Source: Anaerolineaceae bacterium (GTDB lineage Bacteria > Chloroflexota > Anaerolineae > Aggregatilineales > Phototrophicaceae). Taken from it: 64,000 bases of DNA. Below the pieces are notes generated by a model. It saw nothing but the letters and a program-made list of their open reading frames with translations, was not told the origin of the DNA and did no database searches. This document shows, piece after piece, positions 34,110-43,972 of this stretch (within the stretch, counting starts at the first letter, position 1; each line of letters starts with the position of its first letter). The stretch spans positions 248,001-312,000 of the forward strand of contig JACKCF010000002.1 in the NCBI GenBank assembly GCA_020634165.1. Direction: 5' to 3'. Made by a program: the position numbers and the translations under genes.

Positions 34110-34248
34110 CGTATTATTTCTCATAAATTACGCGCTGACACGTATTCCGTCATCCCCAAATTAATCCTACGATCTAAAGATATGAGGTTAGTACGTAGCC
34201 AGGTGACGACGATAACGCAACCTGCTCTGACGATCTAGAGGATTAGTT

Positions 34249-35349
34249 ATGCCAATGATTCTACTCATTGAAGACGAACAAGACCTGCGCGAAAATCTGG
34301 TCGATACGCTGACATTTGAAGGCTACGATCTTATTACGGCAGCGAATGGTCTTCAGGGTATCGAACTCGCCGCCGCCCATGAGCCGGACCTTATCCTGAG
34401 CGACATTATGATGCCAAAGATGGACGGATACTCTGCGCTGGTCGCATTGCAAAAAGATGACAAGACAGCGCACATTCCGGTTATCTTTTTATCCGCAGCC
34501 AATGATCGCTCGTACATCCGGCATGGCATGGAATTGGGCGCTGAAGATTACCTGACCAAACCCTTCACTCATGCCGAACTGCTCTCGACCATCAAGGCGC
34601 GCCTGCAGCGCAACGACGTGAGGGGAAAGCACCTCAGCGAGACCATCAGCTCGGCACGCAAAAATCTGGCTCGTCGCGTTGTCCATGAAATGCGGTCGCC
34701 ACTGGTATCACTCAACATCGTCCAGGAAGTGTTCAGCCGACAATTTGAGCAGATGACGCCGGAAATGGTGCAGGAATATCTGGCCATCCAGCGCGAAGGC
34801 AGCCAGCGGCTGACCCACCTCGTCGAACAGATGGTTTTCCTCAATGAACTGGACAGCGGCACCATCACTGCGGAAACCGTCCTGGAACACCGACGTCCCA
34901 TTCCTATTGCGGACCTGTTCAACGTCGGCATTGTGGAAGCGAAAAAATTCTCTTATCACCATGCCAGCAAATCCATTAAAAACATGGCGGAAGCAGTCCA
35001 AAAGACCCTCAATGTGGAAACGCGCCTGCTAAAACATGCCTTGGGTGAGGTCATCAGCAACGCGCTCATCTATTCCCCACCCGATAAAGAGGTCGAACTC
35101 AACTACTGGGTAGAAGACACCAGCGCCTACCTCAGCGTACTCGATCATGGCCCTGGGATTCCCGCGCGCGAGCTGCCGATTATCCTCAGCCAGGGGAAAA
35201 ATCCAGGCGATGATGACCTGACGCAGCAGGGGATGGGTTTTGGCCTGTATCTGGCCCGGATGCTGGTTGATCTGCATCAGGGTATGCTTATCGTCAATTC
35301 ACAGGAAGGCCGCGGCACGCAGATTGTGATGAAGCTGCCTATCGACTAG
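34249..35349 (+). CDS. response-regulator receiver / histidine kinase fusion
   Basis: A 366-residue protein with the reversed order REC then kinase. The REC domain (1-120) has the acidic pocket E9/D10, phospho-acceptor D52 in ILSDIMMPKMDG, and K104 in YLTKPF. The HisKA helix has H146 in VVHEMRSPL. The HATPase domain (about 225-366) has N271 in EVISNALIY, the G1 box DHGPGIP and the G2 region GMGFGLYLA. There is no membrane segment or extra sensor domain. It probably relays signal from another kinase or acts as a cytoplasmic hub. No partner gene is adjacent. Confidence 0.92.
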   Translation: MPMILLIEDEQDLRENLVDTLTFEGYDLITAANGLQGIELAAAHEPDLILSDIMMPKMDGYSALVALQKDDKTAHIPVIFLSAANDRSYIRHGMELGAEDYLTKPFTHAELLSTIKARLQRNDVRGKHLSETISSARKNLARRVVHEMRSPLVSLNIVQEVFSRQFEQMTPEMVQEYLAIQREGSQRLTHLVEQMVFLNELDSGTITAETVLEHRRPIPIADLFNVGIVEAKKFSYHHASKSIKNMAEAVQKTLNVETRLLKHALGEVISNALIYSPPDKEVELNYWVEDTSAYLSVLDHGPGIPARELPIILSQGKNPGDDDLTQQGMGFGLYLARMLVDLHQGMLIVNSQEGRGTQIVMKLPID

Positions 35350-35511
35350 GTTCGCGCTTCATTCAGGACGCTGCCGCAAAACCAAGTAAGTTGTTTATAG
35401 TAGGAGCAGTCTTGCCCAGGGTTTGGCCTGCCAACCCCCTACAAAAACGCCAATAAAATCAAATGTCATCATGGCCTAACTCTGTCAACTGATCGCTTGG
35501 CAACATCGTCA

Positions 35512-36492
35512 TTAGGTATTAAGAGTTTCGATGTGGTCCACAACGGATTTGGCGCGATTGTAGACCGTTTCTCTTAACACCTCTGGCTCATCAACCCACA
35601 CCCGATTCCCCAGACTCAGAATGTGCATGGCGGCTTCTTCTATGCCCGCCATGACGATGGACACCGGAATCCACCCTCTCTCATCCGGCTCGCCCATGCG
35701 TTCAAAGCGCCCTTCCAAAAAGCTGCCAAAATACCAGTAGGAATCAGGATGCACATGCAAACTGGCATGGAACCGCCCGAACAGGCGCGACATCTCCTGT
35801 AGAAAGCCGGCACGCGCCTGCTGCCAGTATTCCGCCAGATCAAAATCGGGATCGCGCTGAAAGTGCGTGTCCAACACCCTGACCGTTTTCAAGCGGCTAA
35901 GGCGATAGCTGCGAAATTCACCGTCCTCCTTGCGGCCCACCAGGTACCACACATCGGACTTGGACACCAACGAATAGGCATCCAGTACGCGCGTTTTGGG
36001 CGCATCACCAACGGCCTCGTACATGATTTCGACCTGACAATCATCCCAGACAGCTTGCTGTAAAGGCGGCAAAATCTCCGGAATATTGTCCTCGTGGAAC
36101 CAGCCGTGCGGGTCGATATACAGGCGGGAGCGCATGGTTTGCACAGCCTGACGCTGCGACTGCGGCAGTGTGGCGAACAGCTTGAGCAGACTGTCCTCGG
36201 CGGCGCGTTTGAGGCCCAGATCAGCCAGCGGCCCCACTTCCGAGGCAGCAAACAGCGAGGCCACCTGCTCCCGCGAGAGGCCCGTCAGCGAAATGCGATA
36301 ATTCTCATCGAGGAAGATGCCGCCGTTGATGCCCTGCTGCGTATACACGGGCACCCCGGCCACACTCAGCGCATCAATATCGCGATAGACCGTGCGCTCA
36401 GAAACTTCAAGCTGCTCGGACAGGTCAGCCGCCGTCATACGGCCATTGGCATGCAGCAAAAACATCAGACTCAGCAGACGATCCGCGCGCAT
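35512..36492 (-). CDS. WYL-domain transcriptional regulator (YafY type)
   Basis: A 326-residue protein. The N-terminal HTH_11/DeoR-like domain (1-60; MTAADLSEQLEVSERTVYRDI) is followed by a WYL domain (about 140-215; AYSLVSKSDVWYLVGRK) and a C-terminal WCX extension. WYL proteins sense ligands, often nucleic-acid or nucleotide-derived. A ribosome site AGGAGGAG sits right before the start. It is divergent from the DinB gene, and a 20-bp dyad lies between the two starts, consistent with autoregulation and control of DinB. Confidence 0.92.
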   Translation of the reverse strand: MRADRLLSLMFLLHANGRMTAADLSEQLEVSERTVYRDIDALSVAGVPVYTQQGINGGIFLDENYRISLTGLSREQVASLFAASEVGPLADLGLKRAAEDSLLKLFATLPQSQRQAVQTMRSRLYIDPHGWFHEDNIPEILPPLQQAVWDDCQVEIMYEAVGDAPKTRVLDAYSLVSKSDVWYLVGRKEDGEFRSYRLSRLKTVRVLDTHFQRDPDFDLAEYWQQARAGFLQEMSRLFGRFHASLHVHPDSYWYFGSFLEGRFERMGEPDERGWIPVSIVMAGIEEAAMHILSLGNRVWVDEPEVLRETVYNRAKSVVDHIETLNT

Positions 36493-36522
36493 GGCTCCTC
36501 CTAATTCCTGACACTAGATGTC

Positions 36523-36542
36523 CAGTATAGCAACCTATACTG
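36523..36542. promoter_or_regulatory. dyad operator overlapping two divergent -10 boxes
   Basis: CAGTATAG (36523-36530) and CTATACTG (36535-36542) are perfect complements around CAAC. Each arm contains a TATACT hexamer, one facing the DinB gene and one facing the WYL regulator. A protein bound here would cover both promoters at once. The WYL regulator is the likely ligand; that is inference. Confidence 0.65.
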
Positions 36543-36589
36543 AAGTTAGCCTATTGGAACAAATGAGCTATCCAAACAAGGAGTTACTG

Positions 36590-37057
36590 ATGAACACTTT
36601 TGCAACAGAACAACTGCCCCTGATCGATATGACCTTGAATCTGCGTCATGAACTGATGGACGCGCTAAGTGACGAAGATTTGGCTTTCAAGATCACTGGC
36701 AATCCGACGCTTGGCGGCCTGATGAAGCAGTTCGCGGAGACAGAACAGCAATATGCCGATTCGTTCGTCACCGGCAAGCACGACTGGTCCTTGACGCTGG
36801 AACCGGAACTGGCGACCAGCGTGAGCGCATTGAAGGCCCGTTTTGCCAAAAGTGAAAAAGCCTTCAAAGACAATCTATCCAGCCTGAGTGACGAGGAAGC
36901 CGGGAAAATCATCGACCGCGAGCATATGCAAATTCCGGCGACGGTCCAGTTCCATATCTACCGGGAGGCCTTCCTGATTTACAGCGCCAAGATCGTGGTT
37001 TATCTGCGGGCGATGGGGAAGCAAGTGCCTGAACAGATGGACATGTGGATTGGTTGA
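36590..37057 (+). CDS. DinB family protein
   Basis: A 155-residue four-helix-bundle protein from the ATG at 36590, with AAGGAG eight bases upstream; the longer frame from 36518 would start inside the dyad operator. The bundle is shown by TLNLRHELMDALSDEDLAF, KQFAETEQQYADSF and the C-terminal AIKVVYLRAMGK-like helix. A histidine in REHMQIPATVQFHIYR (HMQ and FHIYR) could serve as a metal ligand as in DinB/YfiT proteins. The target chemistry is unknown. Divergent pairing with a WYL regulator is a recurrent arrangement. Confidence 0.82.
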   Translation: MNTFATEQLPLIDMTLNLRHELMDALSDEDLAFKITGNPTLGGLMKQFAETEQQYADSFVTGKHDWSLTLEPELATSVSALKARFAKSEKAFKDNLSSLSDEEAGKIIDREHMQIPATVQFHIYREAFLIYSAKIVVYLRAMGKQVPEQMDMWIG

Positions 37058-37072
37058 GGGGAAGGTACAGGC

Positions 37073-37096
37073 AGGGGCAAGGCGTGCCTTGCCCCT
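37073..37096. repeat. palindromic repeat AGGGGCAAGGC / GCCTTGCCCCT
   Basis: Two perfect 11-bp arms (37073-37083 and 37086-37096) are separated by GT. It lies 15 bp past the DinB stop and 29 bp before the convergent DUF3352 gene end, so it may also act as a terminator-like barrier. Related copies lie at 19173 and 63823. Confidence 0.8.
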
Positions 37097-37125
37097 ACGG
37101 ACAACATTGCGATATTAACCTGATC

Positions 37126-38853
37126 TCAGTTAGGCAGGGTCAGCACAAAGCGGACGATGCCGATGCCATCTTCGCTGTAATCGGCGGTGATGCTGGCACT
37201 CTCGAACTCGCCGAGTATGTTGGCCAATTCGACCGTATCCGCATTGGCGCGGCTGTCCATCTCATAGAGGCCCGCTGTCAGAATCTGGGTGTCAACATAA
37301 GCAATGGCCTGCGTATCCGGCAGGAACACTTCACTGGCCACCTGATAGGCCTCTGAATCGGCCAGGCTGCTGCCACCGTTGAGAGCATTCTCTACACCAG
37401 GGCGAGTACCGATTGCAAAGACGGAGTCGTTATAGCCGAACAGGATATCCAGGTCGGGCAGGTCCATCATGGCGCCCATTTCCATGGCCTGCATACGTTC
37501 AGCCAGTTGTCGCAGCGCGGAAAAAGTCACAACCTGGCCATCGACGGTGTAGTCCGCACCCCAGGCATCCAGAATATTCTGCAAGCTCTGGCTGAATGCT
37601 GCTGCCGCGGCAGCATCGGTCACAGTTGTTACCGCGCCGATGTCCACGCTCAGGACATCATCGACCAGCGGCAGGGCGATGTAAGCAGCATAGTCGCCTG
37701 TCATCCAGGCAGTCGAGTCTTCCAGCGAGGAACCACTCAGGCCCTTGTAGGACAGGCGCAGGAAAGCCGCCATTTCATCCAGATTGGCCATCGTCGTCAG
37801 TTCATCGGAGGCATAGCCCCAATCATCGAGTTGACGCTGCTGCTCTGCACCGAAAATCTCGCCCATCATGGCCAGGGTATCCAGCGTCTGGCTGATGGTT
37901 TCGCCAAGTTGGGTATCGTGCAGCACCAGCGCGGAATCCGCCGGAATATACTGCGCGAAGGCTGGATCAACAGGGCCAGTGATGCTCATCGGGAAGCCGG
38001 CTGCTTCCAGGACACCCAGGCTGATATGCTGGGCAAAGTCGATGGTCAGGTGACGACCCCGCATCAGACCAAAGCCCCAGGCCTGGGCACCAATTGCTTC
38101 CTGCAACTGGCTGACGTTCATTCCAGGGAACATACCTTCTGCTTCCGACATGCCCATTTCATCCAGGATTTGCAAAATGGCCTGTGTATCCAGGTACATC
38201 ATCGCGCCATAATTATCTTCCGGCAGCAAGGCAACCGTATCATTGAACTTGGGATTATCCGCTAAGGAGTCGCCGCTGGGTGGCTCATACAGAAAGCCAT
38301 CGTAGCTGCTATCCGCCACAACCAGCACATCACTGGTGAGCCAGTAGCTGTCGTTCCAACCCACATCTTCTGAGGCGAGATAGAGCGTACCGCCAGCATA
38401 TTCGCTGATGGTGTATTCGTCGGCATAGCTGCTATTTTCAAGGGCAAGGTTGAGGTATTTCCTGGCGCGCAGTTCGTCCGTCACACTGACGAACAAATAC
38501 AATTCGCCATCATCGATGAACTGCGTCGGGCTGATGACCGCCATCGCGATGGTATCGCCCAGCCAGGGCCGCACCAGACTATCGAAGTCGCTTTGCGAAT
38601 CCATGTACTGCACTTCGGAATCCAGCAGGTCGCTGAACGGTGTCGAGCCGACACTCATGCCAATGATGCCGGACAGGCGCGAAGCCAGAGAATCCACCGT
38701 CTCAATCGAGCCAGCCGAACTATTGGCCGCGATATAAATCGGCACATCTGTCGGCAGGTAGTGTGCCAGACTGGTGAGATCAACACTCTGTGCCTGGGCA
38801 GGCAGCACCATCAACAGGGTCGCCATCAATACGAGGATTACGATCTTTTTCAT
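37126..38853 (-). CDS. secreted DUF3352 family protein
   Basis: A 575-residue protein from the ATG at 38853 (MKKIVILVLM), with AAGGATC upstream; the in-frame start at 38895 adds a non-signal leader. The Sec signal ends near AQAQ. DUF3352 hallmarks are the opening LPTDVPIYIAANSSAG segment and the PDTQAIAYVDTQ region near the C terminus. The protein appears as two related halves. Its function is unknown. It is a paralogue of the next gene upstream (38922-40763), with the same ends and similar length, and the two are separated by a hairpin. Both are probably surface-exposed or secreted. Confidence 0.82.
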   Translation of the reverse strand: MKKIVILVLMATLLMVLPAQAQSVDLTSLAHYLPTDVPIYIAANSSAGSIETVDSLASRLSGIIGMSVGSTPFSDLLDSEVQYMDSQSDFDSLVRPWLGDTIAMAVISPTQFIDDGELYLFVSVTDELRARKYLNLALENSSYADEYTISEYAGGTLYLASEDVGWNDSYWLTSDVLVVADSSYDGFLYEPPSGDSLADNPKFNDTVALLPEDNYGAMMYLDTQAILQILDEMGMSEAEGMFPGMNVSQLQEAIGAQAWGFGLMRGRHLTIDFAQHISLGVLEAAGFPMSITGPVDPAFAQYIPADSALVLHDTQLGETISQTLDTLAMMGEIFGAEQQRQLDDWGYASDELTTMANLDEMAAFLRLSYKGLSGSSLEDSTAWMTGDYAAYIALPLVDDVLSVDIGAVTTVTDAAAAAAFSQSLQNILDAWGADYTVDGQVVTFSALRQLAERMQAMEMGAMMDLPDLDILFGYNDSVFAIGTRPGVENALNGGSSLADSEAYQVASEVFLPDTQAIAYVDTQILTAGLYEMDSRANADTVELANILGEFESASITADYSEDGIGIVRFVLTLPN

Positions 38854-38887
38854 AGCATGATCCTTCTGAAGGTTGATATCAGGTAAT

Positions 38888-38910
38888 AGGGGCATAGCGC
38901 GTATGCCCCT
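38888..38910 (-). repeat. hairpin between the two DUF3352 genes
   Basis: AGGGGCATA (38888-38896) and TATGCCCCT (38902-38910) form a 9-bp perfect stem around GCGCG. It resembles the AGGGGCAAGGC palindrome family with a changed centre. No U-tract follows on the minus strand. Confidence 0.55.
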
Positions 38911-38921
38911 TTGTCTTGCAT

Positions 38922-40763
38922 TTATTGGCCGGGCATTGGCGCCAGGGACAACGTGAAGCGTGCGAGAGAACTCGCGCCATCAGTGCTAGTCACCGTACCA
39001 GAAGCGCTTTCCAGCAGATCGAAGGCCGTCAACACCTGCTGCATAGCTTCGTCATCCGGCACGAAGCCGTCATCCATCAGGTTCTTCAACTGGACGCTCA
39101 AAGGCGCCAGATCGATATAGAACAGGGCGCTGCTATCTGGCAGGAAGTATGCCTGCGCAGACTGGTATACGGCTGTATCCGTCAGGCTGGTTTCGACGCC
39201 CATTGAGGCTTCGACCGCCGGACGTGTCCCAAAGCTGAAGACGCCGTTACCAGCGCCAAAGAGCAGGTCCAGGGCTGGCATACTGCCCATACCAAGCTGA
39301 TCGACCAGCACAGGCAGGTTCAATGCCGCGCCATCGTCACCCAGCGATTCGATGCTGTAGTCTGTGCCATAAGCCAGCGACGCCTCGTGCAGCGACTCAA
39401 CGATCATGGCTGCCCCTTCGTCATTATCGGTCTGGAAGTACATGCCGAAGTCCGGCAGCACAGGAATCATGGCGCTTCCCCCAGCCGGAAGCACGCGCAC
39501 AAATGCGGCGAAGTCACCATTGAGCACAGGCAGCACGTCCCGTTCCAGGTTGAGGCCCGTCAGGCCGGAGAAACCCGTATTGATGGCACCGATCATGCTG
39601 CTGAAGCTAAAGCTCTCCATCATCAGCAGTTCTTCCTGATCCATGTATTCACGCGGGAAAGCCATCATTTCCAGCAGGCCGCCATTTTCATCAACGAAAG
39701 CGCCGAACTGGCGCAGGCTGTCCAGGCCCATCTGGGTCGTCGGGCCGAAGTCGCTGCCCTGCGCCACCAGAATGGCATCCGCCGGAATGCGTGAGGTAAA
39801 GGTGGTATCTAATGGCGCGATGGGCTGTATGCTGATGCCCATTTCTTCGTAGACATCGGTATTGCCGATGCGCGAAGCGATGTCCACCGTCAGCGCCCGA
39901 CCATCCAGAACAGTAAAGCCAAAAGCCTGGGTCGTTTCAACCTGCAACATGCTCATCAACGCACCGGGCATGTCTTCGTTAGCATCACCGACAGCTTCTT
40001 CGACCGAAGCACCGCTGTCCATTGCGGCGGCAAAATTCATCCCGAACATCGCGGAGTAGTAACTTGAGCGATTGATCTCGCCGCTGTCCATATAGGCGAT
40101 GACGTTGTAGGCATTTTCCGGCAGCATGGCGATGGTATCAGCAAAAGCGGCACTGCTATCCAGGCCACTTTCGATCTCACCCAGTTGCATGAGGCTAACA
40201 GACGGCGAAATCATCATGACATCACTGCCAATGGCGACAGTCGCTTTGTCAAACGCTTCGTCGGGGAGGTACACCGTAAAGCCATCGCGCTCGACAACGC
40301 TGTAACCAACAAGCTCGCCGCTTGAATCGCGGTCTAGCTGGGCATCGACAAAGGCGACTGCGCCGTCGTGGTCGGTAATCTGCACGGTAAGGACGATGGG
40401 CGGTACTTCGCCACGCGCTTCCGTCAGGAACTCGGTATCGAGCGTCATACCAACTGCGGCTGTATCGCCCAGCCAACTACCAAAGCTTTCTTCAAAAGAA
40501 GTCCCCGTCATTTCCTGGGCAAACATATCGAGCAGGTCGGTTGATGTTGCCGCCGGGAAGACATCCGGGAAGAAGGCGCGAACGCGCTCATAAAGGCTCA
40601 TAAGTTCGTCCGCGAATCCGGCATCGGTACGCAGGCCCACATAAACGAGGGTATCGTCGCCATAATAGCGGGCCAGGTCGGTCAGAGTTGCTTTATCACG
40701 CGCCTGGACGGCACCTGCCATAACCAAAAGCACAATAACCAGCAATAATGCTAATTTGCGCAT
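38922..40763 (-). CDS. secreted DUF3352 family protein (paralogue)
   Basis: A 613-residue protein from the ATG at 40763 (MRKLALLLVIVLLV), with a GAAAGGAC ribosome site. The signal peptide ends near VQAR. It shares with its neighbour the YYGDDTLVYVGLRTDAG opening, the LPENAYNVIAYMD centre (LPEDNYGAMMYLD in the other) and the YFLPDSSALFYIDL end. The tandem pair probably arose by duplication. I cannot assign a function. The pair precedes a run of three PPC-domain secreted proteins in the same orientation. Confidence 0.82.
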   Translation of the reverse strand: MRKLALLLVIVLLVMAGAVQARDKATLTDLARYYGDDTLVYVGLRTDAGFADELMSLYERVRAFFPDVFPAATSTDLLDMFAQEMTGTSFEESFGSWLGDTAAVGMTLDTEFLTEARGEVPPIVLTVQITDHDGAVAFVDAQLDRDSSGELVGYSVVERDGFTVYLPDEAFDKATVAIGSDVMMISPSVSLMQLGEIESGLDSSAAFADTIAMLPENAYNVIAYMDSGEINRSSYYSAMFGMNFAAAMDSGASVEEAVGDANEDMPGALMSMLQVETTQAFGFTVLDGRALTVDIASRIGNTDVYEEMGISIQPIAPLDTTFTSRIPADAILVAQGSDFGPTTQMGLDSLRQFGAFVDENGGLLEMMAFPREYMDQEELLMMESFSFSSMIGAINTGFSGLTGLNLERDVLPVLNGDFAAFVRVLPAGGSAMIPVLPDFGMYFQTDNDEGAAMIVESLHEASLAYGTDYSIESLGDDGAALNLPVLVDQLGMGSMPALDLLFGAGNGVFSFGTRPAVEASMGVETSLTDTAVYQSAQAYFLPDSSALFYIDLAPLSVQLKNLMDDGFVPDDEAMQQVLTAFDLLESASGTVTSTDGASSLARFTLSLAPMPGQ

Positions 40764-40979
40764 TGAAGCGTCCTTTCTATGGGTAGTAAACAATCAGGAC
40801 AGCCACACATGGCGGCTGTCAAACACCTATGGGGCGATAAGTAACAACCCACCAATACCTATACGTCTAAAACAGGCCGCAGGTTCCCTAAAGAGCATAC
40901 AAGGCTCGCATTAAGTCCATGTCATGTGGATATGAAAAATGTGTCGTGACCCTACCATCACGCGCCGATGAGAAAAACG

Positions 40980-41012
40980 AACAGGGCGCCCGATCATACG
41001 GAACGCCCTGTT
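40980..41012 (-). terminator. terminator of the 41031-42758 PPC gene
   Basis: AACAGGGCG (40980-40988) and CGCCCTGTT (41004-41012) form a 9-bp stem. On the minus strand it is followed by TCGTTTTTCT. Confidence 0.85.
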
Positions 41013-41030
41013 TTACCCATTGTTGTCTCG

Positions 41031-42758
41031 TTAGTTGTCTGTCACACGGATGACGCTGACAGTAACGTTAGTGGTTTCTTCGTCGTACAGGCTGAAGTCG
41101 ATCTGTACGCGCATAATGCCATCGTATTCTGCAACCATGTCGAAAACGCCACGCGGCATATTGCTCAGGCTGAAGGAACCAGCACTGTAGTTCATACCGC
41201 TCTCTTCCGGCTGGAGCATATCACCGTAGATATAAAGGTCATTGCGCTCAAGTTCGACGGTCAGGCGGTAGGTTTCCCCGGCTTTGACTTCAAAGGCAAC
41301 TACTTCGATGTCGGCGCGTTCGCCTGCAACGAAAGTAGTCGGCTCGTCATCAATGAACAGACGGTCGCTTTCTTCCAGATAGATCGTCAGATCGCTGGTC
41401 AGGTCATCGCCGGAGTATGACCCAACCTCAAGGCGGTACATACCACTTTCCGGCAGATTCAGGGCGCGCATGAAGGGATTGTAGCCGTGACCGTTGTCAT
41501 CGTCGTAGCCGAGCTGCTCACCACTGGGGCCATAGAGCGTCATGTAAGTATCGTCGTCACCATCGCTGATGGCATACAGGTCATAAATCAGGTCAGCGCT
41601 GGCCTCAAAAGTGAAGTTGCGTTCGTTGGCATCGGCTTCGATCACATAGGGTTCGCCTATGGTCAAAGATACCGATTGAACCGTTTCCAGGCTGAGGGTA
41701 TAGGAACCGGAGCCGGACATCCCAAAGCTGCGGACCTTGATAACGTAAGTACCGCTGTCATTAGCGCTAAAGCGAATCAGTGAGTCCGTACCGCTTCCGG
41801 CGCCGTCGTCGTCTTCGGCCATGTAGTTATCATTGGCATCGTAGAGTTCGAGGTAGGTATCAAAGTCAGGCGAGGTCAGGGTGATGATGTACAGCGTACC
41901 CGCTTCGGCATAGAAGCTGTAGTTCACATATTCGCCGTTGTACTCGCCATCGACTTCCATGCCGGGTTCAATCGCGGTTGCTTCGGTAGACACATCAGTC
42001 ATTGAGACTGCTTCGCCCACCATGAGGATATAGGCACCGTCAGCATTGCGGCCAAAAGCGCCATTCAGGTTGACTTCATAGGTGCCGGATGCATCGGCGG
42101 TGTAGCTAATCTGAGAGTTGAGGTTACCCGCGCTGTCATCATCTTCATCGACGACCTCACCATCCAGAACCAGTTCGAGGTAGGTGTCGAACTCGTCGGA
42201 TTCAGCCGTTAGCACGACGAACTGACCTGCTTCCAGGTCCAACGAGAAGGTGACGATTTCATCGTCAGCCACGCCTGCATAGCACATGTTCATGCTGATG
42301 CTGTCGCCGCTGGCGGCTGAGGCACAGTCGTCGGCCATCATCGGCTCAAAAGTTGGTTCTTCGACAATCGGTTCTTCAATCATGGCCGATGCCTCTGACA
42401 GGCTTAGGTCAAAGGTGCCTGATAGTTCCTGGCCGAAAGCGTCGCTGACGACCACTGTGTAAGTATCATCTGCCGGAACGGTGAAAGTCACCTCCGCATT
42501 AAAGCGTTCGCCGCTGTCATCGTCGCTGGCGACAACATCGCCCTGGGCATCCAGAATATTAATCAGGGTATCAAAATCTTCGGATACGGCGCTGATGACC
42601 AGTTCATCGCCAGCCAGCGCGTCGAATACAAATTCCATTTCTGCGCCACTGGCATCGACTGTCAGCGTATCGCCCAGCACGAGTTGGTCCTGTGCGGAAA
42701 CAAACAGGGCGCTCATCAATAAAACGACTGCAAGCAAGAAGCTCTTTTTGAGCCACAT
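41031..42758 (-). CDS. secreted protein with tandem PPC-type beta-sandwich domains
   Basis: A 575-residue acidic protein from the ATG at 42758 (MWLKKSFLLA), with GGAGGAG upstream. The signal peptide ends at VSAQ. About five PPC (bacterial pre-peptidase C-terminal) repeats follow. Each has the pattern FDTYLELYD...DDDGAG, for example near EDFDTLINILDAQGDVVASD, DEFDTYLELVLDGEVV and PDFDTYLELYDANDNY. The acidic loops DDDSG and DDDGAG could bind calcium. PPC domains usually trail secreted peptidases, but here no catalytic domain is present. Two shorter relatives sit upstream. A role as an adhesin, matrix or carbohydrate-binding protein is possible. Confidence 0.85.
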   Translation of the reverse strand: MWLKKSFLLAVVLLMSALFVSAQDQLVLGDTLTVDASGAEMEFVFDALAGDELVISAVSEDFDTLINILDAQGDVVASDDDSGERFNAEVTFTVPADDTYTVVVSDAFGQELSGTFDLSLSEASAMIEEPIVEEPTFEPMMADDCASAASGDSISMNMCYAGVADDEIVTFSLDLEAGQFVVLTAESDEFDTYLELVLDGEVVDEDDDSAGNLNSQISYTADASGTYEVNLNGAFGRNADGAYILMVGEAVSMTDVSTEATAIEPGMEVDGEYNGEYVNYSFYAEAGTLYIITLTSPDFDTYLELYDANDNYMAEDDDGAGSGTDSLIRFSANDSGTYVIKVRSFGMSGSGSYTLSLETVQSVSLTIGEPYVIEADANERNFTFEASADLIYDLYAISDGDDDTYMTLYGPSGEQLGYDDDNGHGYNPFMRALNLPESGMYRLEVGSYSGDDLTSDLTIYLEESDRLFIDDEPTTFVAGERADIEVVAFEVKAGETYRLTVELERNDLYIYGDMLQPEESGMNYSAGSFSLSNMPRGVFDMVAEYDGIMRVQIDFSLYDEETTNVTVSVIRVTDN

Positions 42759-42910
42759 ATGCACTCCTCCGTCGAGTGATTGCTGTATTAAGATAAAATT
42801 ACCACCTTCAGCATACAACAATTATTAAAGCTGTGACGCTAATAATTCGTAAAAAACGTGTTCCATTGTGCAAACGCAGGCCTAACGTACGCTAATTGAG
42901 CAACAAAAAA

Positions 42911-42934
42911 AGGACCGCCTCTGTGGGCAGTCCT
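42911..42934 (-). terminator. terminator of the 42959-43972 PPC gene
   Basis: AGGACCGCC and GGCAGTCCT form a 9-bp stem with one mismatch. The A-run before it on the plus strand gives a U-tract on the minus-strand transcript. Confidence 0.75.
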
Positions 42935-42958
42935 CTTTGAGCTTGATTGCTGTTGTTT

Positions 42959-43972
42959 TTAACCCGCAGGCTGTACGCTGATGGCGAGCGTATTGCCCGT
43001 TTCGCCCTGCCAGCCAGGGTTGTTAATCGTCAGGCGGACGGTGCCACTCTGATCCATTGTGAAGTCCATCACCACGCGGCTGGCACGATAGGTCCGCAGC
43101 TCGCCGCTGGTATATTCATCCCCCAGGAAGTGCATATCGATAGAGAAGGATTGTTCCGGATCATGGTTCTGGATTTCCAGCGTGTAAGGTTGGCCCGCTT
43201 CCACATCGAAATGCAGCACATCAATGTCGCTCTGGATGCCGATCTTCACGGTAACGGGTTCCGGCCCAACCACCAGATCATCGACTTCTTCTACCGAAAG
43301 CGTAATCGGATTTTCGTCCATGACCTCCTGCCAGCTATGGCTGATGATGATGCCGTAAACGCCGTCTTCCGGCAGGCGCAGGCGACGCACAAGTGGATCG
43401 TTATCCAGGCCGCTGTCATCATCTTCGATCAACACCTGGGAATCCGGCCCTGTGATCGCGATCTGGACATCCTGTTCACTGACAGCGCTGATATCGAGCA
43501 CATCACCAGCGGCACCCGTAAAGCTGAAGAATTTGTTGGCTTCCTCGGCAGCGGAAAATTCGGTGGAACTACCATAAGTGACCTGGGTCGCTTCCGTACC
43601 GACGATGCGCAGGGTATACGTTCCCTGGCTGTTGCCGAAAGCAGCCCGCAGTTCGATGGTATAGGTGCCATCCGCTGGAGCAACAACTGTCAGGTTGGAA
43701 TTAAGGCCAAAGTTCGCGCCGCCGTCATCATTCTCGCCGATGAGGTTGCCGTCGACATCGCTCACAGCGACGTAAGAATCAAAATCAGTGGATTCAGCGG
43801 TGATGGTGACCACATCCCCCGCGTTAAGTTCAATGCTAAAAGTGACCGGGTCGCCCGTTAAACCACCTTGCAAGGTATCGCCGAGGGATACCGCCTGCTG
43901 TGCGCTCACCAGCGATACACTGACCAGCAGTAACAGCGCCACACCAGCGAATGCGCCAAATTTCTTCATCAT
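42959..43972 (-). CDS. secreted PPC-domain protein
   Basis: A 337-residue protein from the ATG at 43972 (MMKKFGAFAGVALLLLV), with a GGGAGA ribosome site. The signal peptide ends near VSAQ. About three PPC-like beta-sandwich units follow: TDFDSYVAVSDVDGNLIGEN with ENDDGG, the SEQDVQIAITGPDSQVLIED unit with EDDDSG, and a C-terminal unit lacking the acidic loop. The same three-unit plan is seen in the neighbour at 44053, so the two are paralogues. No enzymatic motif is visible. Confidence 0.82.
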   Translation of the reverse strand: MMKKFGAFAGVALLLLVSVSLVSAQQAVSLGDTLQGGLTGDPVTFSIELNAGDVVTITAESTDFDSYVAVSDVDGNLIGENDDGGANFGLNSNLTVVAPADGTYTIELRAAFGNSQGTYTLRIVGTEATQVTYGSSTEFSAAEEANKFFSFTGAAGDVLDISAVSEQDVQIAITGPDSQVLIEDDDSGLDNDPLVRRLRLPEDGVYGIIISHSWQEVMDENPITLSVEEVDDLVVGPEPVTVKIGIQSDIDVLHFDVEAGQPYTLEIQNHDPEQSFSIDMHFLGDEYTSGELRTYRASRVVMDFTMDQSGTVRLTINNPGWQGETGNTLAISVQPAG

